Shown: piece after piece, positions 25,635 to 32,984 of the stretch
How the letters are laid out: each line of letters opens with the position of its first letter
How positions within the stretch are numbered: the first letter of the stretch is position 1
From: Subtercola boreus
GTDB taxonomy: Bacteria > Actinomycetota > Actinomycetes > Actinomycetales > Microbacteriaceae
Length of the DNA stretch: 64,000 bases
Direction of reading: 5' to 3'
Assembly (NCBI RefSeq): GCF_003399645.1
Contig: NZ_NBXD01000002.1
Coordinates: 186,001-250,000 of the forward strand
Notes under the pieces: model-generated
What the model was told of the DNA's origin: nothing
What the model saw: the letters and a program-made list of their open reading frames with translations, nothing else
Database searches by the model: none
Program-made: the position numbers and the translations under genes

Positions 25635-27482
25635 ATGGTTGACCTGTTCGCCGGCTATGGCGCCACACTCCTGCCCCGCAAGCCGATCAAGGGTGCCCCC
25701 GCCTACGACGAGATGTTCCCGGAGCCCGACTCCACATCGCCGGTCGAGGCCCGCGCTGCATACAGAGACATCTACAACGCTCTGGCCCGCATGACGCAGG
25801 AGGAACTGCGCGGTCGCACCGATGCGCTCGCCAGTTCGTACCTCGCACAGGGCGTGACGTTCGACTTCGCCGGCGAGGAGCGACCGTTCCCGCTCGACGC
25901 GGTTCCCCGCGTGATAGAACAGAAAGAATGGGTCGGCGTCGAAGCCGGTATCAAGCAGCGCGTGCGGGCGCTCGAGGCGTTCCTCGCCGACATCTACGGC
26001 GCCCAGAACGCAATCCGCGACGGCGTCATCCCGGCCGGTCTGGTCAGCTCGTCGAGCCACTTCCACCGGGAGGCTGCGGGTATCGTCAGCGCCAACGGCG
26101 TGCGCATCCAGGTCTCGGGAATCGACCTCATCCGCGATGAGAAGGGTGCCTGGCGGGTGCTCGAAGACAACGTGCGCGTGCCCTCGGGCGTGAGCTACGT
26201 CATCTCGAACCGCCGCGTGATGGCCCAGACGCTGCCCGAACTCTTCGTGAGCATGCGGGTGCGCCCGGTCGGCGACTACCCGAATAAGCTCCTGCAGGCC
26301 CTCCGCGCCTCTGCCCCCGAGGGCGTCGAAGACCCCAATGTGGTCGTGCTCACGCCGGGTGTCTACAACTCGGCCTATTTCGAGCACACCCTGCTCGCTC
26401 GTCTGATGGGCATCGAGCTCGTGGAGGGCCGCGACCTCTTCTGCTCCGGTGGCAGGGTCTGGATGCGCACGACGGCCGGGCCGACGCGCGTCGACGTGAT
26501 CTACCGTCGCGTCGACGACGAGTTTCTCGACCCGTTGCAGTTCAGGGCGGACTCGATGCTCGGCTCCCCGGGCATCCTGCTCGCCGCCCGGCTCGGCAAC
26601 GTCACCATCGCCAACGCGGTGGGCAACGGCGTGGCCGACGACAAGCTCGTCTACACCTACCTCCCCGACCTGATCAGGTACTACCTCGCGGAGGAGCCCC
26701 TCATCCCGAACGTCGACACCTGGCGGCTCGAAGATCCGGGAGCACTCGAAGAGGTGCTCGACCGCCTCGACGAACTCGTCGTGAAGCCGGTCGACGGCTC
26801 CGGCGGGAAGGGACTCGTGGTTGGTCCGGCCGCCACGCAGAAGGAGCTCGAAGCCCTCCGCAAGCGACTCATCAAGGACCCGCGCGGCTGGATCGCGCAG
26901 CCCGTGGTGCAGCTCTCGACCATTCCGACCCTGGTCGAAGACGGTATGCGCCCGAGGCACGCCGACCTCCGACCCTTCGCGGTGAACGACGGCAAAGACG
27001 TGTGGGTACTGCCCGGCGGACTCACCCGCGTCGCGCTGCCCGAGGGCGAGCTCGTGGTCAACTCCTCGCAGGGCGGCGGATCCAAAGACACCTGGGTGGT
27101 CGGTTTCGCGGGCGGGTTCTCACCGATCGATGGCACGGCACAGGTCGCCCAGAACATCCAGGGGCTCGTCGCCGACCAGGCCGCGAACACCCAGGCCATC
27201 CCGATCGTGAAGCACACCCCCGACCATTCGCCCTACGACAAACCGCGCTCGCACCACGACCAGCAAGAGCAGCAGCAGCAGCTCGGCGCCCCCCTCTCCC
27301 TCGGCTCCCCCCTCCCCCACACCCACCCCCACCCCCACCCCGACAATTGCGACACTTCCGGACAGGTGAGACCGGCCCGCACGTCTCACGTGTCCGCAGG
27401 TGTCTCATTTACGGGGGGTGCGGGGGGTGCGGGGGGCACGGGGGCTCCGGATGCCCGTTCCGAGGGTGAGGGGGAGCGCTGA
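25635..27482 (+). CDS. Circularly permuted ATP-grasp protein (DUF404/DUF407 family)
   Basis: A 615-residue protein. Residues about 1-535 match the circularly permuted ATP-grasp family: YDEMFPEPDS near the N terminus, FHREAAGIVSANGVRIQVSG, the ATP-site piece WRVLEDNVRVPSGVSYVI, VIYRRVDDEFLDPL, ELVVKPVDGSGGKGLVVGP and WIAQPVVQLSTIPT. ATP-grasp ligases join a carboxylate to an amine or thiol using ATP; the product here is unknown. The last 80 residues are low-complexity (Gln, His-Pro and Gly runs) and contain the inverted repeat at 27351-27404. The stop overlaps the next start (TGATG). With the alpha-E and transglutaminase genes it forms a widely conserved trio thought to make or attach a small peptide-like tag. 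Confidence 0.88.
   Translation: MVDLFAGYGATLLPRKPIKGAPAYDEMFPEPDSTSPVEARAAYRDIYNALARMTQEELRGRTDALASSYLAQGVTFDFAGEERPFPLDAVPRVIEQKEWVGVEAGIKQRVRALEAFLADIYGAQNAIRDGVIPAGLVSSSSHFHREAAGIVSANGVRIQVSGIDLIRDEKGAWRVLEDNVRVPSGVSYVISNRRVMAQTLPELFVSMRVRPVGDYPNKLLQALRASAPEGVEDPNVVVLTPGVYNSAYFEHTLLARLMGIELVEGRDLFCSGGRVWMRTTAGPTRVDVIYRRVDDEFLDPLQFRADSMLGSPGILLAARLGNVTIANAVGNGVADDKLVYTYLPDLIRYYLAEEPLIPNVDTWRLEDPGALEEVLDRLDELVVKPVDGSGGKGLVVGPAATQKELEALRKRLIKDPRGWIAQPVVQLSTIPTLVEDGMRPRHADLRPFAVNDGKDVWVLPGGLTRVALPEGELVVNSSQGGGSKDTWVVGFAGGFSPIDGTAQVAQNIQGLVADQAANTQAIPIVKHTPDHSPYDKPRSHHDQQEQQQQLGAPLSLGSPLPHTHPHPHPDNCDTSGQVRPARTSHVSAGVSFTGGAGGAGGTGAPDARSEGEGER
27351..27404. repeat. 22-bp imperfect inverted repeat inside the ATP-grasp coding tail
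   Basis: Bases 27351-27372 and 27383-27404 are reverse complements at 19 of 22 positions with a 10-nt loop. Key blocks are GGACAGGTGAGAC and GTCTCACGTGTCC. It is preceded by a C-rich run with repeated CACCCC and followed by GGGGGTGC repeats. It codes part of the non-conserved protein tail. Confidence 0.85.
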
Positions 27483-28414
27483 TGCTGAGCCGCATTGCTG
27501 AGAGCCTGTTCTGGATCGGGCGCTACATCGAACGCAGCGACGGAACCGCGCGCATCCTCGACGTGCACCTCCAACTGCTGCTCGAAGACCCGTGGATCGA
27601 GGAGAACCTCGCCTGCCGGTCGCTGCTCGCGGTGATGGGCAGCGAGATCCCGCCCGACGACCACGAGCTGACGCGGGCCGACGTGCTCGATATCCTCGCG
27701 GTCGACCGCACCCAGCCCGCATCGATCGCCTACTCGCTCGGCGCCGCCCGCGAGAACGCCCGCCGCGCGCGCGAGATCGTCTCGACCGAGCTGTGGGAGT
27801 GCCTCAACACGACCCGGGCGCGCATGCCACGGCGCATCGCGGTCGAGAAGACGCACGAGTTCTTCGCCTGGGTCAGGGAGCGGTCGGCGCTGGCCGTCGG
27901 CATCCAGGAGTCCGCAGCATCCCGCGACGAGGCCTGGCACTTCTTCACGCTCGGCCGCTCGCTCGAACGGGCCGACATGACGGCACGCCTGCTCGCGACC
28001 CGGTCGCTGACCGAGGCGTCGGGGCCGTCGTGGACCACGATCCTCCGCTCGTGCGGCGCGTACGAGTCGTACCTCCGCACCTATCGCGGTGTGCCGTCGG
28101 CCCGCAATGCCGCCGAATTCCTTCTGCTCGACCGGCTCTTCCCGCGCTCGATCCTCTACTCGGTCTCCCGGGCCGAACAGAGCCTCCGCGACATCGAGCC
28201 GCGCAACACCCGCCTGGCAGTGACCGACCAGGCGCAGCGCCTGCTCGGCCAGATCCGCAGCCAACTGGAGTACCGACCGATCATGGACATCCTGCACGAC
28301 CTCCCGCACCAGATGGATCTCGTTCAGGAGGCGACCAGCGAGGCATCCGAGGCCATCCGTCAGCGCTACTTCCCGACGAATGCTGCACCGAGCTGGGTGG
28401 GAGAGAACGTATGA
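27482..28414 (+). CDS. Alpha-E domain protein
   Basis: A 310-residue, all-helical protein of the alpha-E (DUF403) family. It begins with the family hallmark MLSRIAESLFWIGRYIERSD and continues with SLGAARENARRAREIVSTELWE and ATSEASEAIRQRYF near the end. No catalytic residues are established for the family. It is always found beside the ATP-grasp and transglutaminase genes seen here, overlapping both (TGATG upstream, ATGA downstream), so the three products are probably made in fixed ratio and work on one substrate. Confidence 0.9.
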   Translation: MLSRIAESLFWIGRYIERSDGTARILDVHLQLLLEDPWIEENLACRSLLAVMGSEIPPDDHELTRADVLDILAVDRTQPASIAYSLGAARENARRAREIVSTELWECLNTTRARMPRRIAVEKTHEFFAWVRERSALAVGIQESAASRDEAWHFFTLGRSLERADMTARLLATRSLTEASGPSWTTILRSCGAYESYLRTYRGVPSARNAAEFLLLDRLFPRSILYSVSRAEQSLRDIEPRNTRLAVTDQAQRLLGQIRSQLEYRPIMDILHDLPHQMDLVQEATSEASEAIRQRYFPTNAAPSWVGENV

Positions 28415-29256
28415 ACCGCCTGCGCATCCGCCACGTCACGGGTTACCGCTACGAGGGCGAGGTGGGGGCGTCGTACAACGAGGCGCGGATGCTCCCCGTC
28501 TCCTCCGACGGACAGTTCGTACTGTCGTCGCACCTCGACATCTCGCCGCTGTCGTCGAACCACACGTACCTCGACTACTGGGGTACTCGCGTTTCGTCCT
28601 TCGAGGTGCTGACGCCCCACCGCGAACTGTCGCTCACGGCAAACTCGCTCATCGAGGTGCGGCCCCGCGAGCATTCCGCTCACCAGCTCAGCTGGGAGGG
28701 GCTTCGGGATGCTGCGGCACAGGTCACCTCGACCATCGAGCAGGTCAAGCAGACCAAACTGACAGACCCCCCGGCCGAGGTCGCGGCGCTCGCGGCGACG
28801 ATCGCTGCATCGCACGACAACGTCTGCGACGCTGCCCTGGCCATCTGCGCCGAGATCGGCAACCAGGTCGAATACATGACCGGTGTGACCGGTGTCCACA
28901 CGAATGCGCGGGAGGCCTGGGTCGAGAAGAAGGGCGTCTGCCAGGACATCACGCACATCGCCCTCGGCGCGCTCCGCTCGGTCGGCATTCCGGCGCGTTA
29001 CGTGTCGGGGTACCTGCACCCGCGGCCCTCGGCCGGCATCGGCGAGACGGTGACGGGGGAGTCGCACGCCTGGGTGGAGTGGTTCTGCGGCGACTGGCGT
29101 GGCTTCAACCCGACGAACTCGATCGACATCGGCGACCGGCACGTGACGGTGGGTCGCGGGCGCGACTACAACGACGTGGCTCCGCTGCGCGGGGTGTACG
29201 CGGGCCCCTTCGGCTCCCGACTCTTCGTGAAGGTCGAGATCACCCGCGAGTCGTGA
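28411..29256 (+). CDS. Transglutaminase-like cysteine peptidase/ligase family protein
   Basis: A 281-residue protein. The N-terminal beta-rich domain (RIRHVTGYRYEGEVGASYNE) precedes a transglutaminase-like core: catalytic Cys in KKGVCQDITHIALGALRS, His in ESHAWVEWF and Asp/Asn region in GFNPTNSID. Members hydrolyse or form amide bonds. The start ATG lies within the alpha-E stop (ATGA). As the third gene of the conserved trio it may cleave or transfer what the ATP-grasp enzyme ligates; no signal peptide is visible, so it acts in the cytoplasm. Confidence 0.9.
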   Translation: MNRLRIRHVTGYRYEGEVGASYNEARMLPVSSDGQFVLSSHLDISPLSSNHTYLDYWGTRVSSFEVLTPHRELSLTANSLIEVRPREHSAHQLSWEGLRDAAAQVTSTIEQVKQTKLTDPPAEVAALAATIAASHDNVCDAALAICAEIGNQVEYMTGVTGVHTNAREAWVEKKGVCQDITHIALGALRSVGIPARYVSGYLHPRPSAGIGETVTGESHAWVEWFCGDWRGFNPTNSIDIGDRHVTVGRGRDYNDVAPLRGVYAGPFGSRLFVKVEITRES

Positions 29257-29427
29257 CGCGGATGCGCCCCCCGCCCCCGCCCCGGGCAGCCTGAATGAGG
29301 ATGGCGCGTCCGGACACGCTCCAGCATGCGCCACCGCAGCTCCCGTCCTCTTCTACGCAAGGCGTGGGGAGCTCCGAACCCGAGGGGACCCGCCGAACGG
29401 GGAGTCTGCGGGCGAGCGGGGAGCGGG

Positions 29428-29433
29428 CACAAT
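29428..29433 (+). promoter_or_regulatory. -10 box of the leaderless hydrolase gene
   Basis: CACAAT ends 6 nt before GTG 29440 and fixes this as the likely start. The rest of the gap 29257-29439 shows no gene. Confidence 0.45.
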
Positions 29434-29439
29434 GGGACT

Positions 29440-30288
29440 GTGCCCCACTTCACTGACGAACACGGTGTTCGCGTCACCTACTACCGCTGGCTGGTCGATG
29501 ACCCCCGTGGCGTGGTGCAGATCTCGCACGGGCTCGGCGAATACGCGGGGCGCTACGTCGAGCTGGCGGGCGAGCTGAACGCCGCCGGGTATTCGGTCTA
29601 CGCCAACGACCACCGCGGCCACGGTCAGACCGGCCTCGACCAGTACCGCGGCGACCGGTCGCAGTTCGGCAGGCTCGGGCCGGGTGGTCTTCGGGCGACG
29701 ATCGCGGGCATCCGGCAGTTCACCGCCCTGATCGCCACGAAGAACCCCGAGGTTCCGCTCTTCCTGCTCGGCCAGAGCTGGGGCTCGCTCATGGCGCAGA
29801 TTATCGTGAACGGCTCGGCGAAACCGTACGCCGGCCTCGTTCTGGTGGGCTCGGCCTACCGGATGCCCGGATCGATGGACGGCGGAGACCTCAGCCGCCG
29901 CCACCGCCCCGCTGGCGGCGGCGGTCACGGCTATGAGTGGCTCAGTCGCGATGTCGCTGTACAGACGGCAGCCGCAGAGGACGAGTTCATGTTCGAAGCA
30001 AAAGTGCTCAAGCTCTTCGGGCTGGCAGATGGCCTACGGCTCTTCGGTCGGCCGGCACGGCACTTCGATGCACCGCTGCCGGTGCTCATCCTCTCCGGCT
30101 CCGACGACATCCTCGGCGGGGAGAAGAGCGCGCAGAAGCTCGCGTCGGCGTACCGGCGCGGTGGCCTCAGCGACGTGACCGTTCGGCTGTATCCGGATGC
30201 TCGCCACGAGGTTCTGCGGGAGACCAACCGAGAGGAGGTCGTCACCGACCTCCTCTCCTGGCTCGCCGCCCACTCCGTCGCCCCCTGA
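29440..30288 (+). CDS. Alpha/beta hydrolase, monoacylglycerol-lipase/lysophospholipase type
   Basis: A 282-residue serine hydrolase. QISHGLGEYAGRYVELAGEL and ANDHRGHGQT are typical of the monoacylglycerol lipase family. The nucleophile Ser is in LLGQSWGSLMA, the acid Asp in ILSGSDDILGG and the His in PDARHEVL. A glycine-rich insert (RHRPAGGGGHGYEW) sits in the lid. GTG 29440 (VPHFTDEHG) is preferred over a longer frame opening at 29326 because a -10 box lies 6 nt before it. Likely lipid or ester hydrolysis; the natural substrate is not visible. The stop codon lies in the first unit of a 16-bp tandem repeat. Confidence 0.85.
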   Translation: MPHFTDEHGVRVTYYRWLVDDPRGVVQISHGLGEYAGRYVELAGELNAAGYSVYANDHRGHGQTGLDQYRGDRSQFGRLGPGGLRATIAGIRQFTALIATKNPEVPLFLLGQSWGSLMAQIIVNGSAKPYAGLVLVGSAYRMPGSMDGGDLSRRHRPAGGGGHGYEWLSRDVAVQTAAAEDEFMFEAKVLKLFGLADGLRLFGRPARHFDAPLPVLILSGSDDILGGEKSAQKLASAYRRGGLSDVTVRLYPDARHEVLRETNREEVVTDLLSWLAAHSVAP

Positions 30289-30350
30289 CCCGCGCCCCCC
30301 CTGACCCGCGCCCCCCCTGACCCGCGCGCCCCCCTGACCCGCCCGCCCCC
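30285..30350. repeat. 16/17-bp tandem repeat (CTGACCCGCGCCCCCC) over the hydrolase stop codon
   Basis: Units start at 30285, 30301, 30317 and 30334, with small changes in the C-run length and the last unit. The TGA inside the first unit is the stop codon of the hydrolase. Confidence 0.9.
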
Positions 30351-30381
30351 CCCTCCGCCCGCCCCCTCCGCGCGCCGCGCG

Positions 30382-30431
30382 TTTTGCGCAAAGGCACCCA
30401 AAAGCGCCCGTCGACGTGCTTTTGCGCAAAA
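30382..30431. repeat. Palindromic repeat element, copy 3
   Basis: Arms 30382-30397 and 30416-30431 pair over 16 positions with one G-T mismatch; the outer segments again read TTTTGCGCAAA. Here it lies between two genes in the same direction (hydrolase and lplA). The inner stem is shorter than in the other copies. Confidence 0.82.
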
Positions 30432-30488
30432 TGGATCCTCTCCTCGGCGATCACTCTGCGAAACCCGGGGAGGGCGGTCGGGCAGGTT

Positions 30489-30494
30489 TAGGCT
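30489..30494 (+). promoter_or_regulatory. -10 box of the leaderless lplA gene
   Basis: TAGGCT ends 6 nt before ATG 30501. Confidence 0.55.
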
Positions 30495-30500
30495 GAGGGC

Positions 30501-31550
30501 ATGCACGGTGAATACAAAGTTCCGGGCGGCAAGCTCGTCGTCGTCGATCTCGAGGTGCGCGATGGAGTCTTCGCCGATTTCCGGCTCGCGGGCGACTTCT
30601 TCCTCGAACCCGACAGTGCGCTCGACGACATCAACGGGGCGGTGAACGGGCTGTCCGCCGAGAGCGAGGCCTCCGCCATCGCGGCCGCGATCAAGGCAGC
30701 ACTGCCGAAGGACGCAAACTTGCTCGGCTTCAGCGCCGAGGGTGTGGCTGTCGCAATTCGCCGTTCACTCGCCAAGGCGACGAGCTGGCGAGATTACGAC
30801 TGGCAGGTCATCCATTCGAAGGCCGTGCCGCCCGTCATGCAGATGGCACTCGACGAGGTGTTGGCCGTCGAGGTCGGCGAAGGCCGCCGCGCGCCGACCC
30901 TGCGTATCTGGGAGTGGAACTCCCCGGCCGTCGTCATCGGCAGCTTCCAGTCGCTGAAGAACGAGGTCGACCCCGAGAATGCGGCGAAGTTCGGCTTCGA
31001 TGTCGTGCGTCGGGTCAGCGGCGGCGGAGCGATGTTCATGGAGGCCGGGTCGGTCGTGACCTACTCGATCTACGCCCCGGCCGACCTTGTGCAGGGCCTC
31101 AGCTTCGCCGACTCCTATGCCTTCCTCGACGAGTGGGTGCTGGTCGCCCTGAAGTCGCTCGGCATCGACGCGAGCTACGTGCCGCTGAACGACATCTCGA
31201 GCCCGAGCGGCAAGATCGGTGGGGCCGCTCAGAAGCGCCTGGGCAACGGCGCTGTGCTGCACCACGTCACGATGAGCTACGACATCGACGGCGAGAAGAT
31301 GGTGCAGGTGCTGCGCATCGGCCGCGAGAAGATGAGCGACAAGGGTACGAAGTCGGCCGCGAAGCGGGTCGATCCGCTGCGCAGCCAGACCGGGCTGAGC
31401 CGCGAGGACATCATCGACCGGATGATCGAGACCTTCACCTCGCTCTACGGCGCCTCGACGGGCGACGTCACTGACGACGAGTACGCGAAGGCCGAGGCGT
31501 TGGTGGAATCGAAGTTCGGCACCCGCGAGTGGATCGAACGCGTTCCCTGA
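30501..31550 (+). CDS. lplA: Lipoate--protein ligase with N-terminal accessory domain
   Basis: A 349-residue biotin/lipoate ligase-fold protein that attaches lipoate to 2-oxoacid dehydrogenases and the glycine cleavage H protein. The accessory domain (GEYKVPGGKLVVVDLEVRDG, about residues 1-90), usually C-terminal in E. coli LplA, is at the N terminus, the permuted order seen in actinobacteria. The catalytic domain has PTLRIWEWNSPAVVIGSFQS, the lipoyl-AMP loop RRVSGGGAMFMEAGSVVTYS, and GKIGGAAQKRL with the conserved Lys. Standing alone; scavenging of free lipoate is the expected role. Confidence 0.88.
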   Translation: MHGEYKVPGGKLVVVDLEVRDGVFADFRLAGDFFLEPDSALDDINGAVNGLSAESEASAIAAAIKAALPKDANLLGFSAEGVAVAIRRSLAKATSWRDYDWQVIHSKAVPPVMQMALDEVLAVEVGEGRRAPTLRIWEWNSPAVVIGSFQSLKNEVDPENAAKFGFDVVRRVSGGGAMFMEAGSVVTYSIYAPADLVQGLSFADSYAFLDEWVLVALKSLGIDASYVPLNDISSPSGKIGGAAQKRLGNGAVLHHVTMSYDIDGEKMVQVLRIGREKMSDKGTKSAAKRVDPLRSQTGLSREDIIDRMIETFTSLYGASTGDVTDDEYAKAEALVESKFGTREWIERVP

Positions 31551-31671
31551 GCCGGGCATCCATTCGCCGGGCCCGCACGGGGCCGTTCGCGTCGGTGCTC
31601 GGGGCAACTCTTCGGCCTCTCGGGAGCCCAGCTCCAGCGAATTCAGCGAACCCACCTGGACGGTGGGCCGA

Positions 31672-31959
31672 TCAGCCTCTCTCGACGAGCTCGTGGTACT
31701 CCGGATGCACATCGATCCAGTCCGCGACGAAGCTGCACTGTGGAACGACCTTCAGCCCGGTATTGATCCGCACATCATCCAGGGCCCCCCGCACCAGGTT
31801 GCCGCCGAGCCCGTGCTTGCGGTGGCGCGGATCGACCTCGGTGTGCGTGAAGACGATCGCATCGCCGGCGGTGCGGTAGTCGGCCAGGCCGGCTTCGCGG
31901 TCGTCGATCAGTAGAACGTAACGGTGGTGGTCAGCTTCGTGACGGATCTCAGTACTCAT
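31672..31959 (-). CDS. Small GNAT-like N-acetyltransferase (YidJ/YjdJ type)
   Basis: A 95-residue minimal GNAT fold. It has the family features EAGLADYRTAGDAIVFTHTEV, the acetyl-CoA loop RHRKHGLGGNLVRGAL and a conserved C-terminal PQCSFVADWIDVHPEY. Proteins of this size carry only the core of the GNAT fold; substrates are unknown. TACTGT about 9 nt upstream of the ATG and a GAGGGG could serve as -10 box and ribosome-binding site. It stands convergent to lplA. Confidence 0.85.
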   Translation of the reverse strand: MSTEIRHEADHHRYVLLIDDREAGLADYRTAGDAIVFTHTEVDPRHRKHGLGGNLVRGALDDVRINTGLKVVPQCSFVADWIDVHPEYHELVERG

Positions 31960-32015
31960 GACCCCTCGACAGTACGCCCGGTGCCGCGCGACTGCGAGTT
32001 GTCGCCCCGGCCTGT

Positions 32016-32021
32016 CAGAAT
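32016..32021 (+). promoter_or_regulatory. -10 box of the leaderless DNA methyltransferase gene
   Basis: CAGAAT ends 6 nt before ATG 32028; the intervening GAGGGG is also purine-rich. Confidence 0.4.
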
Positions 32022-32027
32022 GAGGGG

Positions 32028-32984
32028 ATGCCCGCCCCGACCCGCCCCGACCGTGTCGGTGATGAGGGCTCGGGCCGCATCATCCAGGCCGACAATCTCG
32101 ACGTGCTGCCCGGTCTCGACAGTGGATCGGTCACTCTCATCTACCTGGACCCACCGTTCAACACGGGTCGCGTGCAGCGTCGGCAGGGTACGACCGCCGT
32201 GCGCTCCGAGGCCGGTTCGGGGTCGATCACCGGATTCAAGGGCAACAGTTACGCGCGTATCAAGGGCGACCTGCTGCGCTACGACGACGCGTTCGAGAAC
32301 TACTGGGAGTTCCTCGAGCCGCGCCTGCTCGAGGCCTGGCGCCTTCTCGCCGACGACGGAACCCTCTACCTGCACCTCGACTATCGCGAAGCCCACTACG
32401 CCAAGGTGCTGCTCGATGCGCTGTTCGGGCGCGAGAGCTTTCTGAACGAGATCATCTGGGCCTACGATTACGGCGCCAAGGCGAAGACACGCTGGCCGAC
32501 GAAGCACGACACGATTCTCGTCTACGTGAAGAACCCTGCTTCGTACTATTTCGACTCGGCGACGGTCGACCGGGAGCCCTACATGGCGCCGGGGCTCGTC
32601 ACGGCTGAGCGAGCCGCCCGTGGCAAGCTGCCGACGGATGTCTGGTGGCACACGATCGTGTCACCGACCGGCCGCGAGAAGACGGGCTACCCGACCCAGA
32701 AGCCCGAGGGTGTGCTTCGGCGTATTGTGCAGGCGTCGTCCCGCGAGGGAGATCTCGTGCTGGACTTCTTCGCGGGATCGGGCACGACCGGTGCTGTCGC
32801 CGCCGCGCTCGGGCGCCGCTACCTGCTCGTCGACCAGAATCCGGAGGCGATTGCGGTCATGCGCTCGCGGTTGCCCGGGGCGGCGTTCGAGGAGCGCGCG
32901 GCGGGGCCGGGCGATGCGGGGCCCGACCCCGAGGTGCCGCCCGGCGCTGAGGTACCCAGCCCGACGGTACCGCCCGGCGCTTAG
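32028..32984 (+). CDS. Orphan DNA (adenine-N6 or cytosine-N4) methyltransferase
   Basis: A 318-residue amino-methyltransferase of the beta-type order. The catalytic motif IV is DPPFNTG (about residue 42), and the AdoMet-binding motif I is DFFAGSGTTGAVAAALGRRY near residue 250, preceded by the motif-X segment YPTQKPEGVLRRIV. Substrate elements YLHLDYREAHYAK and WPTKHDTILVYVK are typical. No restriction endonuclease, Vsr or specificity gene is near, so it is an orphan, perhaps regulatory. The last 35 residues are Pro/Gly-rich and repetitive. Its TAG stop overlaps the TAA of the convergent MFS gene (TTAG). Confidence 0.85.
   Translation: MPAPTRPDRVGDEGSGRIIQADNLDVLPGLDSGSVTLIYLDPPFNTGRVQRRQGTTAVRSEAGSGSITGFKGNSYARIKGDLLRYDDAFENYWEFLEPRLLEAWRLLADDGTLYLHLDYREAHYAKVLLDALFGRESFLNEIIWAYDYGAKAKTRWPTKHDTILVYVKNPASYYFDSATVDREPYMAPGLVTAERAARGKLPTDVWWHTIVSPTGREKTGYPTQKPEGVLRRIVQASSREGDLVLDFFAGSGTTGAVAAALGRRYLLVDQNPEAIAVMRSRLPGAAFEERAAGPGDAGPDPEVPPGAEVPSPTVPPGA

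Noticed and set aside
4103-30431. The palindromic elements as MITEs or insertion-sequence ends
   Set aside because: No target duplications, no transposase and no internal sequence beyond a short loop are visible; a terminator-like or REP-like role fits better.
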